Shown here piece after piece: positions 55,278-63,876 of a stretch of 64,000 nucleotides of DNA; positions within the stretch are counted from its first letter, which is position 1, and every line of letters begins with the position of its first letter. The translations under genes and the position numbers were made by a program. The notes beneath the pieces were generated by a model. The model saw nothing but the letters and a program-made list of their open reading frames with translations, was not told where the DNA came from and did not search any database. The DNA comes from Thalassobius vesicularis (GTDB taxonomy: Bacteria; Pseudomonadota; Alphaproteobacteria; Rhodobacterales; Rhodobacteraceae). The stretch is taken from contig NZ_SSMD01000006.1 of the NCBI RefSeq assembly GCF_004799325.1, positions 210,394-274,393 on the forward strand. The letters run 5' to 3'.

Positions 55278-56739
55278 TGTATTTCCCCGAGGGCTTGCGC
55301 ATCGGCAGGCGTTTCACCTCTTCCAGCGTTTCGGCATCATAGACGATGACAGCGCCGTCATCCTCCCAGATCGAGACAAGGGCGTATTTGCCGGTCTTGG
55401 TAAACTCGATATGGGCAACGGTCTTGCCCGGTGCCGGGTCCAGCGTCTTGACGATCTCCAGCGTTTCCTTGTCGATGACGTGCATCTTGTCCTTGTTCGG
55501 CCCGAAAAACACATCTGCCCAAACGTATTTCGAGTTTTCATGACTGCGCAGGAAGAACCCTGGCCCCAAGGTCTCGATCACTTTGACGATCGACCAGTCC
55601 TTGGTGTCGATCACGCTCAGCTTGCCTTCTTTCAGGTGCGGCGTGGCCATGACGTCATGACCTGCGCGCTGCCACGAGATCCCAGATCCAAGGTGGGGCA
55701 TGCCGGGCAGGGGCAGTTCGGCGATTTCCTTGCCCGCATCCAGATCGACCACCACCCCACGGTCGCCCGCGCGGCTGGCCCCGATCAGCTTGCCGTAGTC
55801 CGGGGTGAAAAAGAAATCGTCCAGCGGTTCGTCCACGACGATCCGACGGCGCGCGAAAACGCCTTTTTCCTCGCCGGTTTTCGCATCCGCAAAGGGGCCG
55901 GCATCGTCCGAGGTTCCGATCTCCCAGATCTCGGGCGCGTCTTTCAGCGCCAGAATGAAGCTGCGCCGCTGCGGGGCCTGGTAGACCGCCGAAACCCGGC
56001 TGCTCTGGCCGTCCTGCGCCACGATTTCGCGCACGCTGGCGACGTGCAAATCCTCGGTCGACAGGATGGTCAACGTGTGCGGCAGGTAGTTCGCCACGGC
56101 CAGCCAGCGGCCATCCTCGCTCATCGCGATGTTGCGGCTGTTGACGCCGGCGCGGATGCGGCCGACCTCTTTCAGCGCCCAGATGTCGTATTTCTGCACC
56201 CAGCCATCGCGCGACATCACGAAGACATAGCGCCCATCGGGGCTGAACTTCGGCCCGCCATGCACGGCAAACGGGGTCGCAAAACGATCCAGCACCTCGA
56301 ACGTGTCGCCATTCAGAACCGAGACATGGTGATCCCCGGTTTCCACCACCAGCGTGATGTTCATCAGGTCAGCCTCGAAGACAGGCTTCTGCACTGGCAG
56401 GTAATTCTCGGTCATCACGCGGCTGGCTTCGATCTCTGCAACGCCCCAGTCGGGAATATGCGCCAGCGGCGATGAAACATAAGCGGCCACCGCCTCGACC
56501 TCTTCGGCCGACAGCGTCGTGGCAAAGGCGGGCATCTGCGTGGCCACGCGGCCATTCGCGATGATCCCGCTCAGCGACTCGCCGCGCAAGCGCCCTAAGG
56601 CTTCGGGGATCAACGCCGGCCCGATGCCGCCCAGACGCGCCTCTCCGTGGCACGAGGCGCAAAGATCCATGTAGATGCCCGCGCCATCCGGGTCCGCCCA
56701 GGCGCCGCTTGCCGCGACCAGCCCGAACATCCCGGCCAT
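55234..56739 (-). CDS. nirN: NirN, dihydro-heme d1 dehydrogenase (cytochrome cd1-like)
   Basis: Periplasmic protein for the last oxidation in heme d1 synthesis and its hand-over to NirS. 501 residues: signal peptide ending GAWA, N-terminal cytochrome c domain with heme motif CASCH (MDLCASCHGEARLGG), then a beta-propeller like that of cytochrome cd1 (GDHHVSVLNGDTFEVLDRF, SHENSKYVWADVFFGPNKDKM). I chose ATG 56739; the open frame continues to 56841 but that stretch is a family B repeat. Overall similarity to NirS is family knowledge; the place after nirJ supports nirN over nirS. Confidence 0.9.
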   Translation of the reverse strand: MAGMFGLVAASGAWADPDGAGIYMDLCASCHGEARLGGIGPALIPEALGRLRGESLSGIIANGRVATQMPAFATTLSAEEVEAVAAYVSSPLAHIPDWGVAEIEASRVMTENYLPVQKPVFEADLMNITLVVETGDHHVSVLNGDTFEVLDRFATPFAVHGGPKFSPDGRYVFVMSRDGWVQKYDIWALKEVGRIRAGVNSRNIAMSEDGRWLAVANYLPHTLTILSTEDLHVASVREIVAQDGQSSRVSAVYQAPQRRSFILALKDAPEIWEIGTSDDAGPFADAKTGEEKGVFARRRIVVDEPLDDFFFTPDYGKLIGASRAGDRGVVVDLDAGKEIAELPLPGMPHLGSGISWQRAGHDVMATPHLKEGKLSVIDTKDWSIVKVIETLGPGFFLRSHENSKYVWADVFFGPNKDKMHVIDKETLEIVKTLDPAPGKTVAHIEFTKTGKYALVSIWEDDGAVIVYDAETLEEVKRLPMRKPSGKYNVWNKITFSDGTSH

Positions 56740-56741
56740 CA

Positions 56742-56790
56742 GCTTCTTTCTGAATGAAATACTCCGGGGTCCGGGGCAGCGCCCCGGGGC
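56742..56790. repeat. Family B repeat arm between nirJ and nirN
   Basis: CTTCTTTCTGAATGAAATAC plus TCC matches an arm of the 14.6-kb repeat, and the GGTCCGGGGCAGCGCCCC hairpin follows. Its position inside the apparent 5' end of nirN argues that the coding start lies further downstream, at 56739. Confidence 0.65.
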
Positions 56791-56815
56791 TGCGGGGCTC
56801 GCAACACGGCGGCGG

Positions 56816-58033
56816 TCAGAAAAAACGGTGTTCGGGGTCATGGCTCTTGCCTCGGAATGGGGTCACGGTCAGCCGTTCAGCGTCGGTCAGGCCGATTTCG
56901 GCGTTCGAGAAATAGCAGGCCGGATCCTCGGCCCAGGGGTCGCCCGAGATCTGCAGCGCCCGGATGCGGGTATTGCCGCCGCAAACCTGTTTGAAGGCGC
57001 AGGCTCCGCAGCGGCCTTTCAGCGGGCGGGGGCGCTGGCGCAGCGTGGCCAGCATCGGGTCGTCGCCGGTCCACAGCTGGGTAAAGGGCGTCTGTTTGAC
57101 GTTCCCGACCGTGTAGACCGACCAGTAGGTGTCGGGGTGGACCGTGCCCAGCGGGCTGATATTGGCAACACCCAGCCCCGAGGAATTGCCACCCCAGGCC
57201 TCCAGGTGCTTCTCTACGTGCTGCGCGCGGGCCTCGTCGAAATTCTTGCGGACCCATTTCAGGAAATAGACCGCGTCGGCGTCGTTGTTGCCGGTGACGA
57301 TCTCCAGCGGCTGGTCTTCGGCGACGGCGATCCAGGCGCGGTCGATCAGCGTATCCATCGCACGGCGGGTGCGCAGGTGCTGGGTGTCGTCGCCCCGGTT
57401 CTTGTCGCCCCGGCCGCTATAGACCAGATGAGACAGGTAGAACTTGTCGATGCCTTCGCTGTCGCACAGGTCCAGCATGTCCTCCAGCATATGGGCGTTC
57501 TGCTCGGTGATGGTGAAGCGCAGGCCGACCTTGATGCCGCGTTTCTTGCATTCGCGGACGCCGGACATCGCCTCGGCAAAGGCGCCCTCCTGTCCGCGGA
57601 ACCAATCGTTGAAGTCCTTCAGCCCGTCGATCGAGATGCCGACATAGTCAAAGTTCAGATCGGCCACGCGTGCGGCAGTGTCACCCACCAATTTCGTGCC
57701 GTTGGTGCTGAGTGCCAGGTAGCGGAAATCCAGCTGCCGCGCCCGTGTCGCCAGATCGAAGAAGTCGAAGCGCGACAGCGGCTCGCCGCCCGACAGGATC
57801 AGCGCGGGGATGCCGAAGCCGTTGAGGTCGTCCAGCACGCCCATCGCTTGTTCGTGCGTCAGCTCTCCGGGGAAATCGACGTCGGCCGAGGTGGTATAGC
57901 AATGGCGGCATTTCAGGTTGCAGCGCCGGGTAAGGTTCCAGATCACCACGGGTTTCACCGGGCCAGAGCCTCGGCGGCCACGGATCGGCGTGGGTTGGGT
58001 CAGCTCTCGCATGTATTGGGTCAGGCGGAACAT
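56816..58033 (-). CDS. nirJ: Heme d1 biosynthesis radical SAM protein NirJ
   Basis: Radical SAM enzyme that removes propionate side chains from didecarboxysiroheme on the way to heme d1. 405 residues: SAM-cluster motif [16 protein letters not shown], the GGEPL motif in [13 protein letters not shown], and a C-terminal SPASM-like cysteine set ([16 protein letters not shown], then DPACYF). Starts 2 bp after nirH. It is one of eight nir genes on a leftward transcript. Confidence 0.94.
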   Translation of the reverse strand: MFRLTQYMRELTQPTPIRGRRGSGPVKPVVIWNLTRRCNLKCRHCYTTSADVDFPGELTHEQAMGVLDDLNGFGIPALILSGGEPLSRFDFFDLATRARQLDFRYLALSTNGTKLVGDTAARVADLNFDYVGISIDGLKDFNDWFRGQEGAFAEAMSGVRECKKRGIKVGLRFTITEQNAHMLEDMLDLCDSEGIDKFYLSHLVYSGRGDKNRGDDTQHLRTRRAMDTLIDRAWIAVAEDQPLEIVTGNNDADAVYFLKWVRKNFDEARAQHVEKHLEAWGGNSSGLGVANISPLGTVHPDTYWSVYTVGNVKQTPFTQLWTGDDPMLATLRQRPRPLKGRCGACAFKQVCGGNTRIRALQISGDPWAEDPACYFSNAEIGLTDAERLTVTPFRGKSHDPEHRFF

Positions 58034-58035
58034 TG

Positions 58036-58521
58036 TCAGGCTCCTTCGGCCAGGCGCATGCCGGTTTTTTTCAGGATGCGCGCGGAATAGAGAATGTCGC
58101 TGGTGCGGCAGGACGCGCCCAGCAGGGCCCGTACCTCGGTTCGGTGGGCCTCGACCGCGTCGCGGTCTGGGCCATGCAGCATGGCGAACAGGTTATACGG
58201 CCAGTCGGGCAGGGCGCGCGGCCGCAGGTAGCAATGGCTGACGAAGTCCAGCGCGCCGACCTGGGCGCCCAGCTCTTCGGCGACGGCATCGTCAACGTCC
58301 CAGACGCTCATGCCGTTGGCGACGACACCCAGCGCGTAGTGGTTGGGGGCGACGGCGATGCGACGGATCACGCCGCGGTCCTTCATTTTGGCCAACCGCT
58401 CGATCACCTCGGCCTCGGTCATATCCAGCCAGCGGGCGACCTCGGCATAGGGTTCGGCCACCAGGGGCAGGCCCGCCTGGGTCGCTGTCAGGATTTTTCT
58501 GTCGGTGGCGTCGATGCTCAT
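58036..58521 (-). CDS. nirH: Siroheme decarboxylase subunit NirH
   Basis: Lrp/AsnC-like protein of 161 residues. Helix-turn-helix-like N-terminus ([29 protein letters not shown]) followed by the alpha/beta domain with [24 protein letters not shown], which carries the His and Tyr-Arg pocket used for siroheme. With NirD, L and G it decarboxylates the two acetate chains. The start overlaps the nirG stop by 4 bp. Confidence 0.88.
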   Translation of the reverse strand: MSIDATDRKILTATQAGLPLVAEPYAEVARWLDMTEAEVIERLAKMKDRGVIRRIAVAPNHYALGVVANGMSVWDVDDAVAEELGAQVGALDFVSHCYLRPRALPDWPYNLFAMLHGPDRDAVEAHRTEVRALLGASCRTSDILYSARILKKTGMRLAEGA

Positions 58522-58991
58522 GCGTGGACCCTGAACCCTATGAAGAACTCCTTGAGTTTCGGAAAGCGCAGAACCGTCAGCCCGGTTTCTGCCTCGATCC
58601 GGTCCGCCACCCGGTCGATCTGGCTGGCCTTATCGCAGGCCAGCACGAACCACATGTTCAGGCGGTGGATGCGCTCATAATTATGCGCGACCTCGGGATG
58701 CGCATTGACCAAAGTCATGACGTCTTCGAAGCGGTCCTCGGGGACGGCGATGGCGCACAGGCAGAACGCCCCGCCCATCGCGGCCGCGTCCAGAAACGGG
58801 CCAAACCGGGTGACCGCGCCGATGTCGCGCAGATGCGAAATGCGCGAGATGACCTCGGACTGATCCAGCCCCAGTTCCTCGCCAATCTCGGCAAAGGGGT
58901 GCGAGGACAGGGGGAAACCGTCCTGCAAGCGGTTGATGAGCACACGGTCAGTGCTGTCCAGCGCGTCAGGGGGAAGGGTGATGCGGCGCAT
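58518..58991 (-). CDS. nirG: Siroheme decarboxylase subunit NirG
   Basis: A 157-residue Lrp/AsnC-like paralogue of NirH. Winged-helix segment (DRVLINRLQDGFPLSSHPFAEIGEELGLDQSEV) and HPEVAHNYERIHRLNMWFVLAC in the siroheme-binding domain. It overlaps nirH by 4 bp and follows nirD/L by 1 bp. Assignment as G rather than L is by gene order, as in Paracoccus. Confidence 0.86.
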   Translation of the reverse strand: MRRITLPPDALDSTDRVLINRLQDGFPLSSHPFAEIGEELGLDQSEVISRISHLRDIGAVTRFGPFLDAAAMGGAFCLCAIAVPEDRFEDVMTLVNAHPEVAHNYERIHRLNMWFVLACDKASQIDRVADRIEAETGLTVLRFPKLKEFFIGFRVHA

Positions 58992-58992
58992 G

Positions 58993-59985
58993 TCAGCCTG
59001 CCTTTCGGATTGGCTGATCCAGAACGGCGCCGGTCTGCTTGTAGCAATGCAACGAGTAGAGCGGCAGGTGGTCGATCCCGGCCAGTTCGGGCAGGGCGGC
59101 GGCGCTGCGCAGGGTTGCGTCGGCTTCGCTGCGGCTGCGGGCGTGGATCATCGAGTAGAGGCCATAGTCCCAGACACCCGGAACCGTGCGCCGCTGATAG
59201 CACAGCGTCACGCCGGGATGCGCGGCCAGCGCGGTGCCGGCGGCGATCATGCGGTCCTGGGGGACGTTCCAGACCACCATCGCGTTCGACGACCAACCGA
59301 CCGAGCGGTGCCGGACGATCACCCCGATCCGCGTCAGGATCGCAGCGTCGAACAGCGTCTGGATTCGGTCGATCACCGCGTTCTCGGCCATGCCCAGGGT
59401 CTGAGCCAGCTTGGCGAACGGGGTCTGGCAGATCGGCATGCCCTGAGACAGGGCGTGCAGCAGGCCGCGGTCTTGCTCTTGCAGGACGCTCAGGTCCGGG
59501 TCGCGCTGCGGCGGCAGGCTGCGCTTGTCGCCGGACAGCGAAAAACCAAGGTCGATGTTGAACGGGCGCACAAGGCGCAAGTCCAGCACTTGCAGGCCGG
59601 TATCGCGGCGGATAGCGTCCAGCGAGGCTTCCAGCAGCGCCTCGTTCGGGGCGGTGTTGACGAACCACAGGTTCCAGTCGTTTTCGCGCAGATAGGAATG
59701 GTTCACGCCGGGTTCCTGGCTGACCCGTTGGGCGACGTCATGCAGCGCCTCGTCGGGGACGGCCATGGCCGCCAGGGTCGAGGCCCCGGCCGTGTTCGGG
59801 CGCACCGTTCCGCCAACACGGGCGATGCGGCCCTCGTTTTGCAGGCGAGTGAGGTGGCACAGCACCTCGTCCTCGGTGGCGCCGACGGTTTCCGCGATCT
59901 GCGCAAACGGGCGGTTCACCAAGGGAAAATCGCGCTGAAAGTCGTTCAACAGGGTCCGGTCAAGCTGATGCAGGCGTGAAATCAT
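58993..59985 (-). CDS. Siroheme decarboxylase, fused NirD-NirL
   Basis: A 330-residue protein made of two Lrp/AsnC-like units in tandem: residues 1-155 (RTLLNDFQRDFPLVNRPFAQIAETVG ... EPGVNHSYLRENDWNLWFV) and 175-330 (RGLLHALSQGMPICQTPFAKLAQTLG ... HPGVTLCYQRRTVPGVWDYGLYSMIHAR). Such nirDL fusions are known in Paracoccus-type clusters. The first unit keeps the His-x-Tyr pocket (HSYLR); in the second the matching residue is Leu (LCYQR), so the two halves may not be equivalent. Confidence 0.9.
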   Translation of the reverse strand: MISRLHQLDRTLLNDFQRDFPLVNRPFAQIAETVGATEDEVLCHLTRLQNEGRIARVGGTVRPNTAGASTLAAMAVPDEALHDVAQRVSQEPGVNHSYLRENDWNLWFVNTAPNEALLEASLDAIRRDTGLQVLDLRLVRPFNIDLGFSLSGDKRSLPPQRDPDLSVLQEQDRGLLHALSQGMPICQTPFAKLAQTLGMAENAVIDRIQTLFDAAILTRIGVIVRHRSVGWSSNAMVVWNVPQDRMIAAGTALAAHPGVTLCYQRRTVPGVWDYGLYSMIHARSRSEADATLRSAAALPELAGIDHLPLYSLHCYKQTGAVLDQPIRKAG

Positions 59986-59988
59986 CGG

Positions 59989-61140
59989 TCATAATCCCGG
60001 CTGGTGGGCGCGCGCGGTGAAGAAAATGCCCGAGGGTGCCTGCGCGGCGATCTCGGCCTTTTTCTCGAAGGTGCGGGTGTCGTAGATGACGATCTTGTTC
60101 TCGTCGCGGACCGAGACCCAGGCCTCGGCGCCGCGCGGGGCGAACTCCATGTGCAGAACTGCCTTGCCGGGCTCCAGCGTCTTCACGACCTCATGGGTGC
60201 GGGTGTCCACGACCTGCACCACGCCGTTGCGCGGGGTGGCGAAGTTGACCCAGACATAGGGGCTGGCGGGTTGCGCGATGATGAAAACCGGCTGGCCGTG
60301 CACTTCGGTGGTGCCGGTGTCCTTCAGGGTTTCACGGTCGACCCAGAGCAGCCGGTATTGTCCGACCGCGGGCAGAACGAACTGCCCCTCGCTGAAGGCC
60401 CAGCCTTGCAGGTGGGGCATCTTGTAGACCGGCATATCCTCTTGGTCCTTGCCGTAATCATTGAGGAAACGGATGGGTTTGGGCGGGTCTTGCCACAGGT
60501 CGATGGCGGTGACGCCCTTTTCGCCGAACAGGCCGATCAGGTAGGTGTGCGCGTCGTCCGTCACCACGGCGTCGAACGGGTTCTTGCCGACATGGCCCAG
60601 GCTGGTCACGACCGGTTCGTCACCGGAAAAATCGCCCAGGTAAGCCTCGCCCGAGTCCCAGACCGACCAGATGAATCGGCGGCCCGGCAGATCGGCCAGA
60701 CCGATCGTTTTGCCCGGCGCGGGGATGTCGGCCACCAGTTCGAGCGTGTCAGCGTCAAAGACCTTGACGCCGCCGGGGGTGTAGTTGGACACGGCGACCA
60801 GTTTGCCGTCGTCCGAAATCGCCCCGCCGATCGAGTTGCCCGCCTGTATGGTGCGGGCGACGATCTTTTGTTCAAGGATGTCCACCTTGCTGAGACCGCC
60901 ATCGCGGCCAAAGACATAGGCGAAGCGTTCATCAGGGCTGTAGGTCATCGAGGCGTGGGACATGTCCCCCAAGCCTTCGATCCGGCCGACCGCTGCATGT
61001 TCGGAGCGATCGACAACCAGCAGCGATCCGGTCGCCCGTTCGATGATCAATCCCAGATCACCGGTCGAGCAGCAGGGCGTTTCCGCCAGCGCAAAGCAGG
61101 GAAGAAGGGCCAGGGCGGTTGCGGCAAGAAATCGTTTCAT
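59989..61140 (-). CDS. nirF: Heme d1 biosynthesis protein NirF
   Basis: Periplasmic beta-propeller related to the d1 domain of NirS. It binds heme d1 precursors and is essential for their maturation. 383 residues: a Sec signal peptide (FLAATALALLPCFALA), then repeated propeller strands (GLIIERATGSLLVVDRSEHAAVGRIEGLGDMSHA, FAYVFGRDGGLSKVDI, VAVSNYTPGGVKVFDADTLE). There is no cytochrome c motif, which separates it from NirN. ATG overlaps the nirC stop. Confidence 0.92.
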   Translation of the reverse strand: MKRFLAATALALLPCFALAETPCCSTGDLGLIIERATGSLLVVDRSEHAAVGRIEGLGDMSHASMTYSPDERFAYVFGRDGGLSKVDILEQKIVARTIQAGNSIGGAISDDGKLVAVSNYTPGGVKVFDADTLELVADIPAPGKTIGLADLPGRRFIWSVWDSGEAYLGDFSGDEPVVTSLGHVGKNPFDAVVTDDAHTYLIGLFGEKGVTAIDLWQDPPKPIRFLNDYGKDQEDMPVYKMPHLQGWAFSEGQFVLPAVGQYRLLWVDRETLKDTGTTEVHGQPVFIIAQPASPYVWVNFATPRNGVVQVVDTRTHEVVKTLEPGKAVLHMEFAPRGAEAWVSVRDENKIVIYDTRTFEKKAEIAAQAPSGIFFTARAHQPGL

Positions 61141-61460
61141 TGGGTCTGTTCTCTGTTCAGCAGGTAATCGGCGATCCAGAGCGCCTCTTCCTCGGTAATC
61201 AGGGGGCGCCAGGGGGGCATGGCGGTTTCGGGGACGCCATCCAGAATGATGGTGGCCAGCACCTCGCGGTCGGCGCCGTCCAGCGCCTCGCGGGTCAGGG
61301 GACTGCCCAGCCCGCCTTTCATCGTCAGGCCGTGACAGGACCCGCAGTCCTGAATGACCATGTGTTCCAGTTCAGCTGCACGCGGCTGCGCGATCTCGGC
61401 CCATACCGGCAGGGCCAGCGCGCAGGCAGCGACAGCGATCAGCGTGGCAGAACTAGGCAT
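61137..61460 (-). CDS. nirC: Cytochrome c55x-type protein NirC
   Basis: Small periplasmic monoheme cytochrome, 107 residues, with a signal peptide (MPSSATLIAVAACALALPVWA) and heme motif CGSCHG followed by the axial Met region (ETAMPPWRPL). It is thought to pass electrons to NirS or accept them from NirN. The start at 61460 overlaps the nirE stop by 8 bp; longer frames upstream are antisense-like. Confidence 0.9.
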   Translation of the reverse strand: MPSSATLIAVAACALALPVWAEIAQPRAAELEHMVIQDCGSCHGLTMKGGLGSPLTREALDGADREVLATIILDGVPETAMPPWRPLITEEEALWIADYLLNREQTQ

Positions 61461-62259
61461 AGGCGGCCACCGCGTCTTGGGTTGCATGGGCCGCAACGAC
61501 ATCGGGATACAGCGACACGACGTGGCCGATGACCACAAGGATCGGCGCGATCAGGTCCGAGCGGTCCAGCGCGCCGGACAGTTGTCCCAGCGTCGAGACC
61601 AGCCGCTGTTCGCGCGGGGTGGTGGCCGAGGCAATCGCCATCGCCGGGATCGAGGCGGGCAGACCATGCGAGATCAACTCTCCGGCGATCTCCTCCATGT
61701 TCATGGCGCCCATGTAGACGACCAGCGTGGTGTCCTGATTGGCCAGGCTGGCCCAGTCCAGATCCAGCGTGGCGTCCTTGGCGCGGTGGCCGGTGACATA
61801 GCGAACACTGGTTGCCAGCCCGCGATGGGTCAGCGGCACGCCCGTCGAACAGGCCGCGCCTTGTGCCGAGGTGATGCCGGGCACGTATTCGACAGCGATA
61901 CCATGCAGGCGCAGCTCGGCGGCTTCTTCGCTGCCGCGCCCAAAGATCAGCGGGTCGCCGCCTTTGAGTCGGACAACGCACAGCCCGCGGTTGGCCTCTT
62001 GCACCAGAATGGTGTTGATCTGGTCCTGCGGCACCTTGTGGCACTTGGGCATCTTGCCCACGTCAATCAGGCGCGCACCACGGGGGATCAGGCTCATGAT
62101 CTCGGGAGAGACCAACCTGTCATAGACAATGACATCCGCCGATTGCAGCAGTCTCAGCGCCTTGAGGGTCAGCAATTCGGGATCTCCCGGACCTGCTCCG
62201 ATGAGGTAAACTTTGCCCTCGGTCAAATCTTTCATGGCTTTGGCTTTCACGGTCTGCAT
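61453..62259 (-). CDS. nirE: Uroporphyrinogen-III C-methyltransferase NirE
   Basis: SAM-dependent methyltransferase making precorrin-2, the first committed step to heme d1. About 268 residues: VYLIGAGPGDPELLTLKALRLL (SAM loop), DVIVYDRLVSPEIMSLIP, VVRLKGGDPLIFGRGSEEA, YVPGITSAQGAACSTGVPLTHRGLATS and ATTPREQRLVSTL, all SUMT signatures. The start is uncertain: ATG 62259 is chosen, 62235 and 62391 are possible; residues before VYLIGAG are not conserved. It is the first gene of the leftward nir operon, behind an NnrR/Dnr-type box. nirS does not precede it. Confidence 0.9.
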   Translation of the reverse strand: MQTVKAKAMKDLTEGKVYLIGAGPGDPELLTLKALRLLQSADVIVYDRLVSPEIMSLIPRGARLIDVGKMPKCHKVPQDQINTILVQEANRGLCVVRLKGGDPLIFGRGSEEAAELRLHGIAVEYVPGITSAQGAACSTGVPLTHRGLATSVRYVTGHRAKDATLDLDWASLANQDTTLVVYMGAMNMEEIAGELISHGLPASIPAMAIASATTPREQRLVSTLGQLSGALDRSDLIAPILVVIGHVVSLYPDVVAAHATQDAVAAYA

Positions 62260-62432
62260 GTCGGGAAACGGGAACGGTCCGGACGGGTCGTGATGGGCGA
62301 CTCGGATCCCAGTGAAATTGCGGGCTGCAAACAGGTTTGCAGAAACCCCCCGCATCGCTGGGTGAATCGGAGGACCACGGGCGTTCTCCATTTCGGGTTA
62401 AGGCTGGAGGCAATCTGCGCAAGGACGCTCTG

Positions 62433-62460
62433 GGCTTCCTTGACTTAAGTTAAGGAAGCC
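62433..62460. promoter_or_regulatory. NnrR/Dnr-type CRP-FNR box between nirE and nnrS
   Basis: TTGAC-TTAA-GTTAA at 62440-62453, embedded in a 28-bp palindrome (one mismatched pair) with GGCTTCCT / AGGAAGCC flanks. The TTGAC half matches the nitric-oxide-responsive branch rather than the FNR TTGAT half. It sits 108 bp from nnrS and 180 bp or more from nirE, so it can serve either or both promoters. Confidence 0.75.
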
Positions 62461-62567
62461 AGAGACGGTTCGGACTTTGGTCAGGGAAACACCCGTCAGC
62501 GCATGTCGCTTCTCGGGCGGTGGGGGTGGTTTAGCAGCGCCCAGAGTCCCAAAAAGAGGCTTCGGAA

Positions 62568-63767
62568 ATGGTTTTTGCTTCGGTTCGTCGTCTGTTTTCC
62601 GCCGGATATCGGGTTTTCTTTCTGGCTGCGGGACTGTTCGCCATCGTCAGCATGGCGCTCTGGCTGGGCTGGTTCGCTGCACAGGTCTACGGGCTAAACA
62701 CCGATCCGTTCCAGCACATGACGGCCCCCTATCTGTGGCACGCGCACGAGATGATCTTTGGCTACGGCAGTGCCGCGATCGCCGGGTTTTTGCTGACCGC
62801 CGCGCCGAACTGGACCAACTCTCGCGGCGCGCCGGCACGGTTTTTCGTCATCGCCTCGGCCATCTGGTTTCTGGGGCGGCTGGTGATGTGGGCAGCACCC
62901 GGCTTGTCGGCAGGGGTGGTGGCGCTGGTCGATCTGACCTTTGTTCCGATCATTGCGGTCAGCATCGCGGCCATGCTGTTGAAGCGGTTCAATCCCCGTC
63001 AGTTTCTGATCGTCGTGGTGATCGCCCTGTTCTGGGTCGGCAATCTGTTCATGCATCTGGACTGGTTGGGCCTGGTCGAGCAATCGGCAGACGCGGGCAT
63101 TCGCATCGGGCTGTTGGCCCTGGCTGCGCTGATCCAGATTCTGGGCGGGCGCGTGACGCCAGCCTTTACCCGCAACGCGATGGTGCGCACCGGGCGCGAT
63201 GATAACCTGCCCAGGACACCCATGCCACTGGCCGTGATCTCGATCCTGACCGCCATCGTCGCCGTGCTGGCTTATATCGTGGGCCTGCCCGAATATGTGG
63301 TCGGTGCGCTGTGCCTGTTGGCAGGCGTCACCGGATTGGCGCGGCTGGCCTTGTGGCAGGGTCTGTGGACGCGCGGCCAGCCAATCCTGTGGACCCTGCA
63401 CCTGTCCTATGGGCTGAACGGCCTGGGGTTGATCGCTTTGGGTGCCGCGTTCCTTGGGCTGGGGTCCGAGGTCGGCGCCTTGCACCTGTTGGGCATCGGT
63501 GGCGTTGCCGGGATGACCATATCGGTGATGTCTCGCGCCGCGATCGGCCATTCCGGGCGGCCCCTGATCGCCCCCGCGCCGGTCGCTCTGGCCTATGCGT
63601 TGGTGCCCGTTGCGGCCGCAGTGCGATATGCCGCAACCGTCATGCCCGGGCTCTATGAAATGGCGATTCTGGTGTCCGGTGGGCTCTGGCTGCTGGCCTT
63701 CTGCCTCTATGTTGTCGGTCTGTGGCGCGTGTTTTTCGGCCAAAGATACCGCGAAAACGCCGCCTAG
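62568..63767 (+). CDS. nnrS: NnrS-family heme-copper membrane protein
   Basis: A 399-residue inner-membrane protein with about 12 helices, linked to denitrification and relief of nitric oxide or nitrosative stress. The NnrS pattern is clear: PYLWHAHEMIFGYGSAAIAGFLLTAAPNWT with the two conserved His, LFMHLDWLG, GGRVTPAFTRNAM and the late MTISVMSRAAIGHSGRPL. Divergent from nirE and followed 109 bp later by norC, with an NnrR-type box on each side. Confidence 0.93.
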   Translation: MVFASVRRLFSAGYRVFFLAAGLFAIVSMALWLGWFAAQVYGLNTDPFQHMTAPYLWHAHEMIFGYGSAAIAGFLLTAAPNWTNSRGAPARFFVIASAIWFLGRLVMWAAPGLSAGVVALVDLTFVPIIAVSIAAMLLKRFNPRQFLIVVVIALFWVGNLFMHLDWLGLVEQSADAGIRIGLLALAALIQILGGRVTPAFTRNAMVRTGRDDNLPRTPMPLAVISILTAIVAVLAYIVGLPEYVVGALCLLAGVTGLARLALWQGLWTRGQPILWTLHLSYGLNGLGLIALGAAFLGLGSEVGALHLLGIGGVAGMTISVMSRAAIGHSGRPLIAPAPVALAYALVPVAAAVRYAATVMPGLYEMAILVSGGLWLLAFCLYVVGLWRVFFGQRYRENAA

Positions 63768-63788
63768 GCCGCATATCCGCCCCTCCGG

Positions 63789-63802
63789 TTGACTTTCGTT
63801 AA
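63789..63802 (+). promoter_or_regulatory. NnrR/Dnr-type box upstream of norC
   Basis: TTGAC-TTTC-GTTAA, 74 bp before the norC start. It has the same half-sites as the box between nirE and nnrS. Confidence 0.72.
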
Positions 63803-63876
63803 GGAGCGACTCGGCTGCGACCCGCATGACTTCTGTCACCAAAAACCAACAACCACTCGAGGGAAGGAATGGCGCG

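Noticed and set aside
55234..56739. Reading nirN as nitrite reductase NirS
   Set aside because: Gene order (after nirJ) and the general form fit NirN; the heme d1 operon also lacks the promoter-proximal place usual for nirS. Alignment would settle it.
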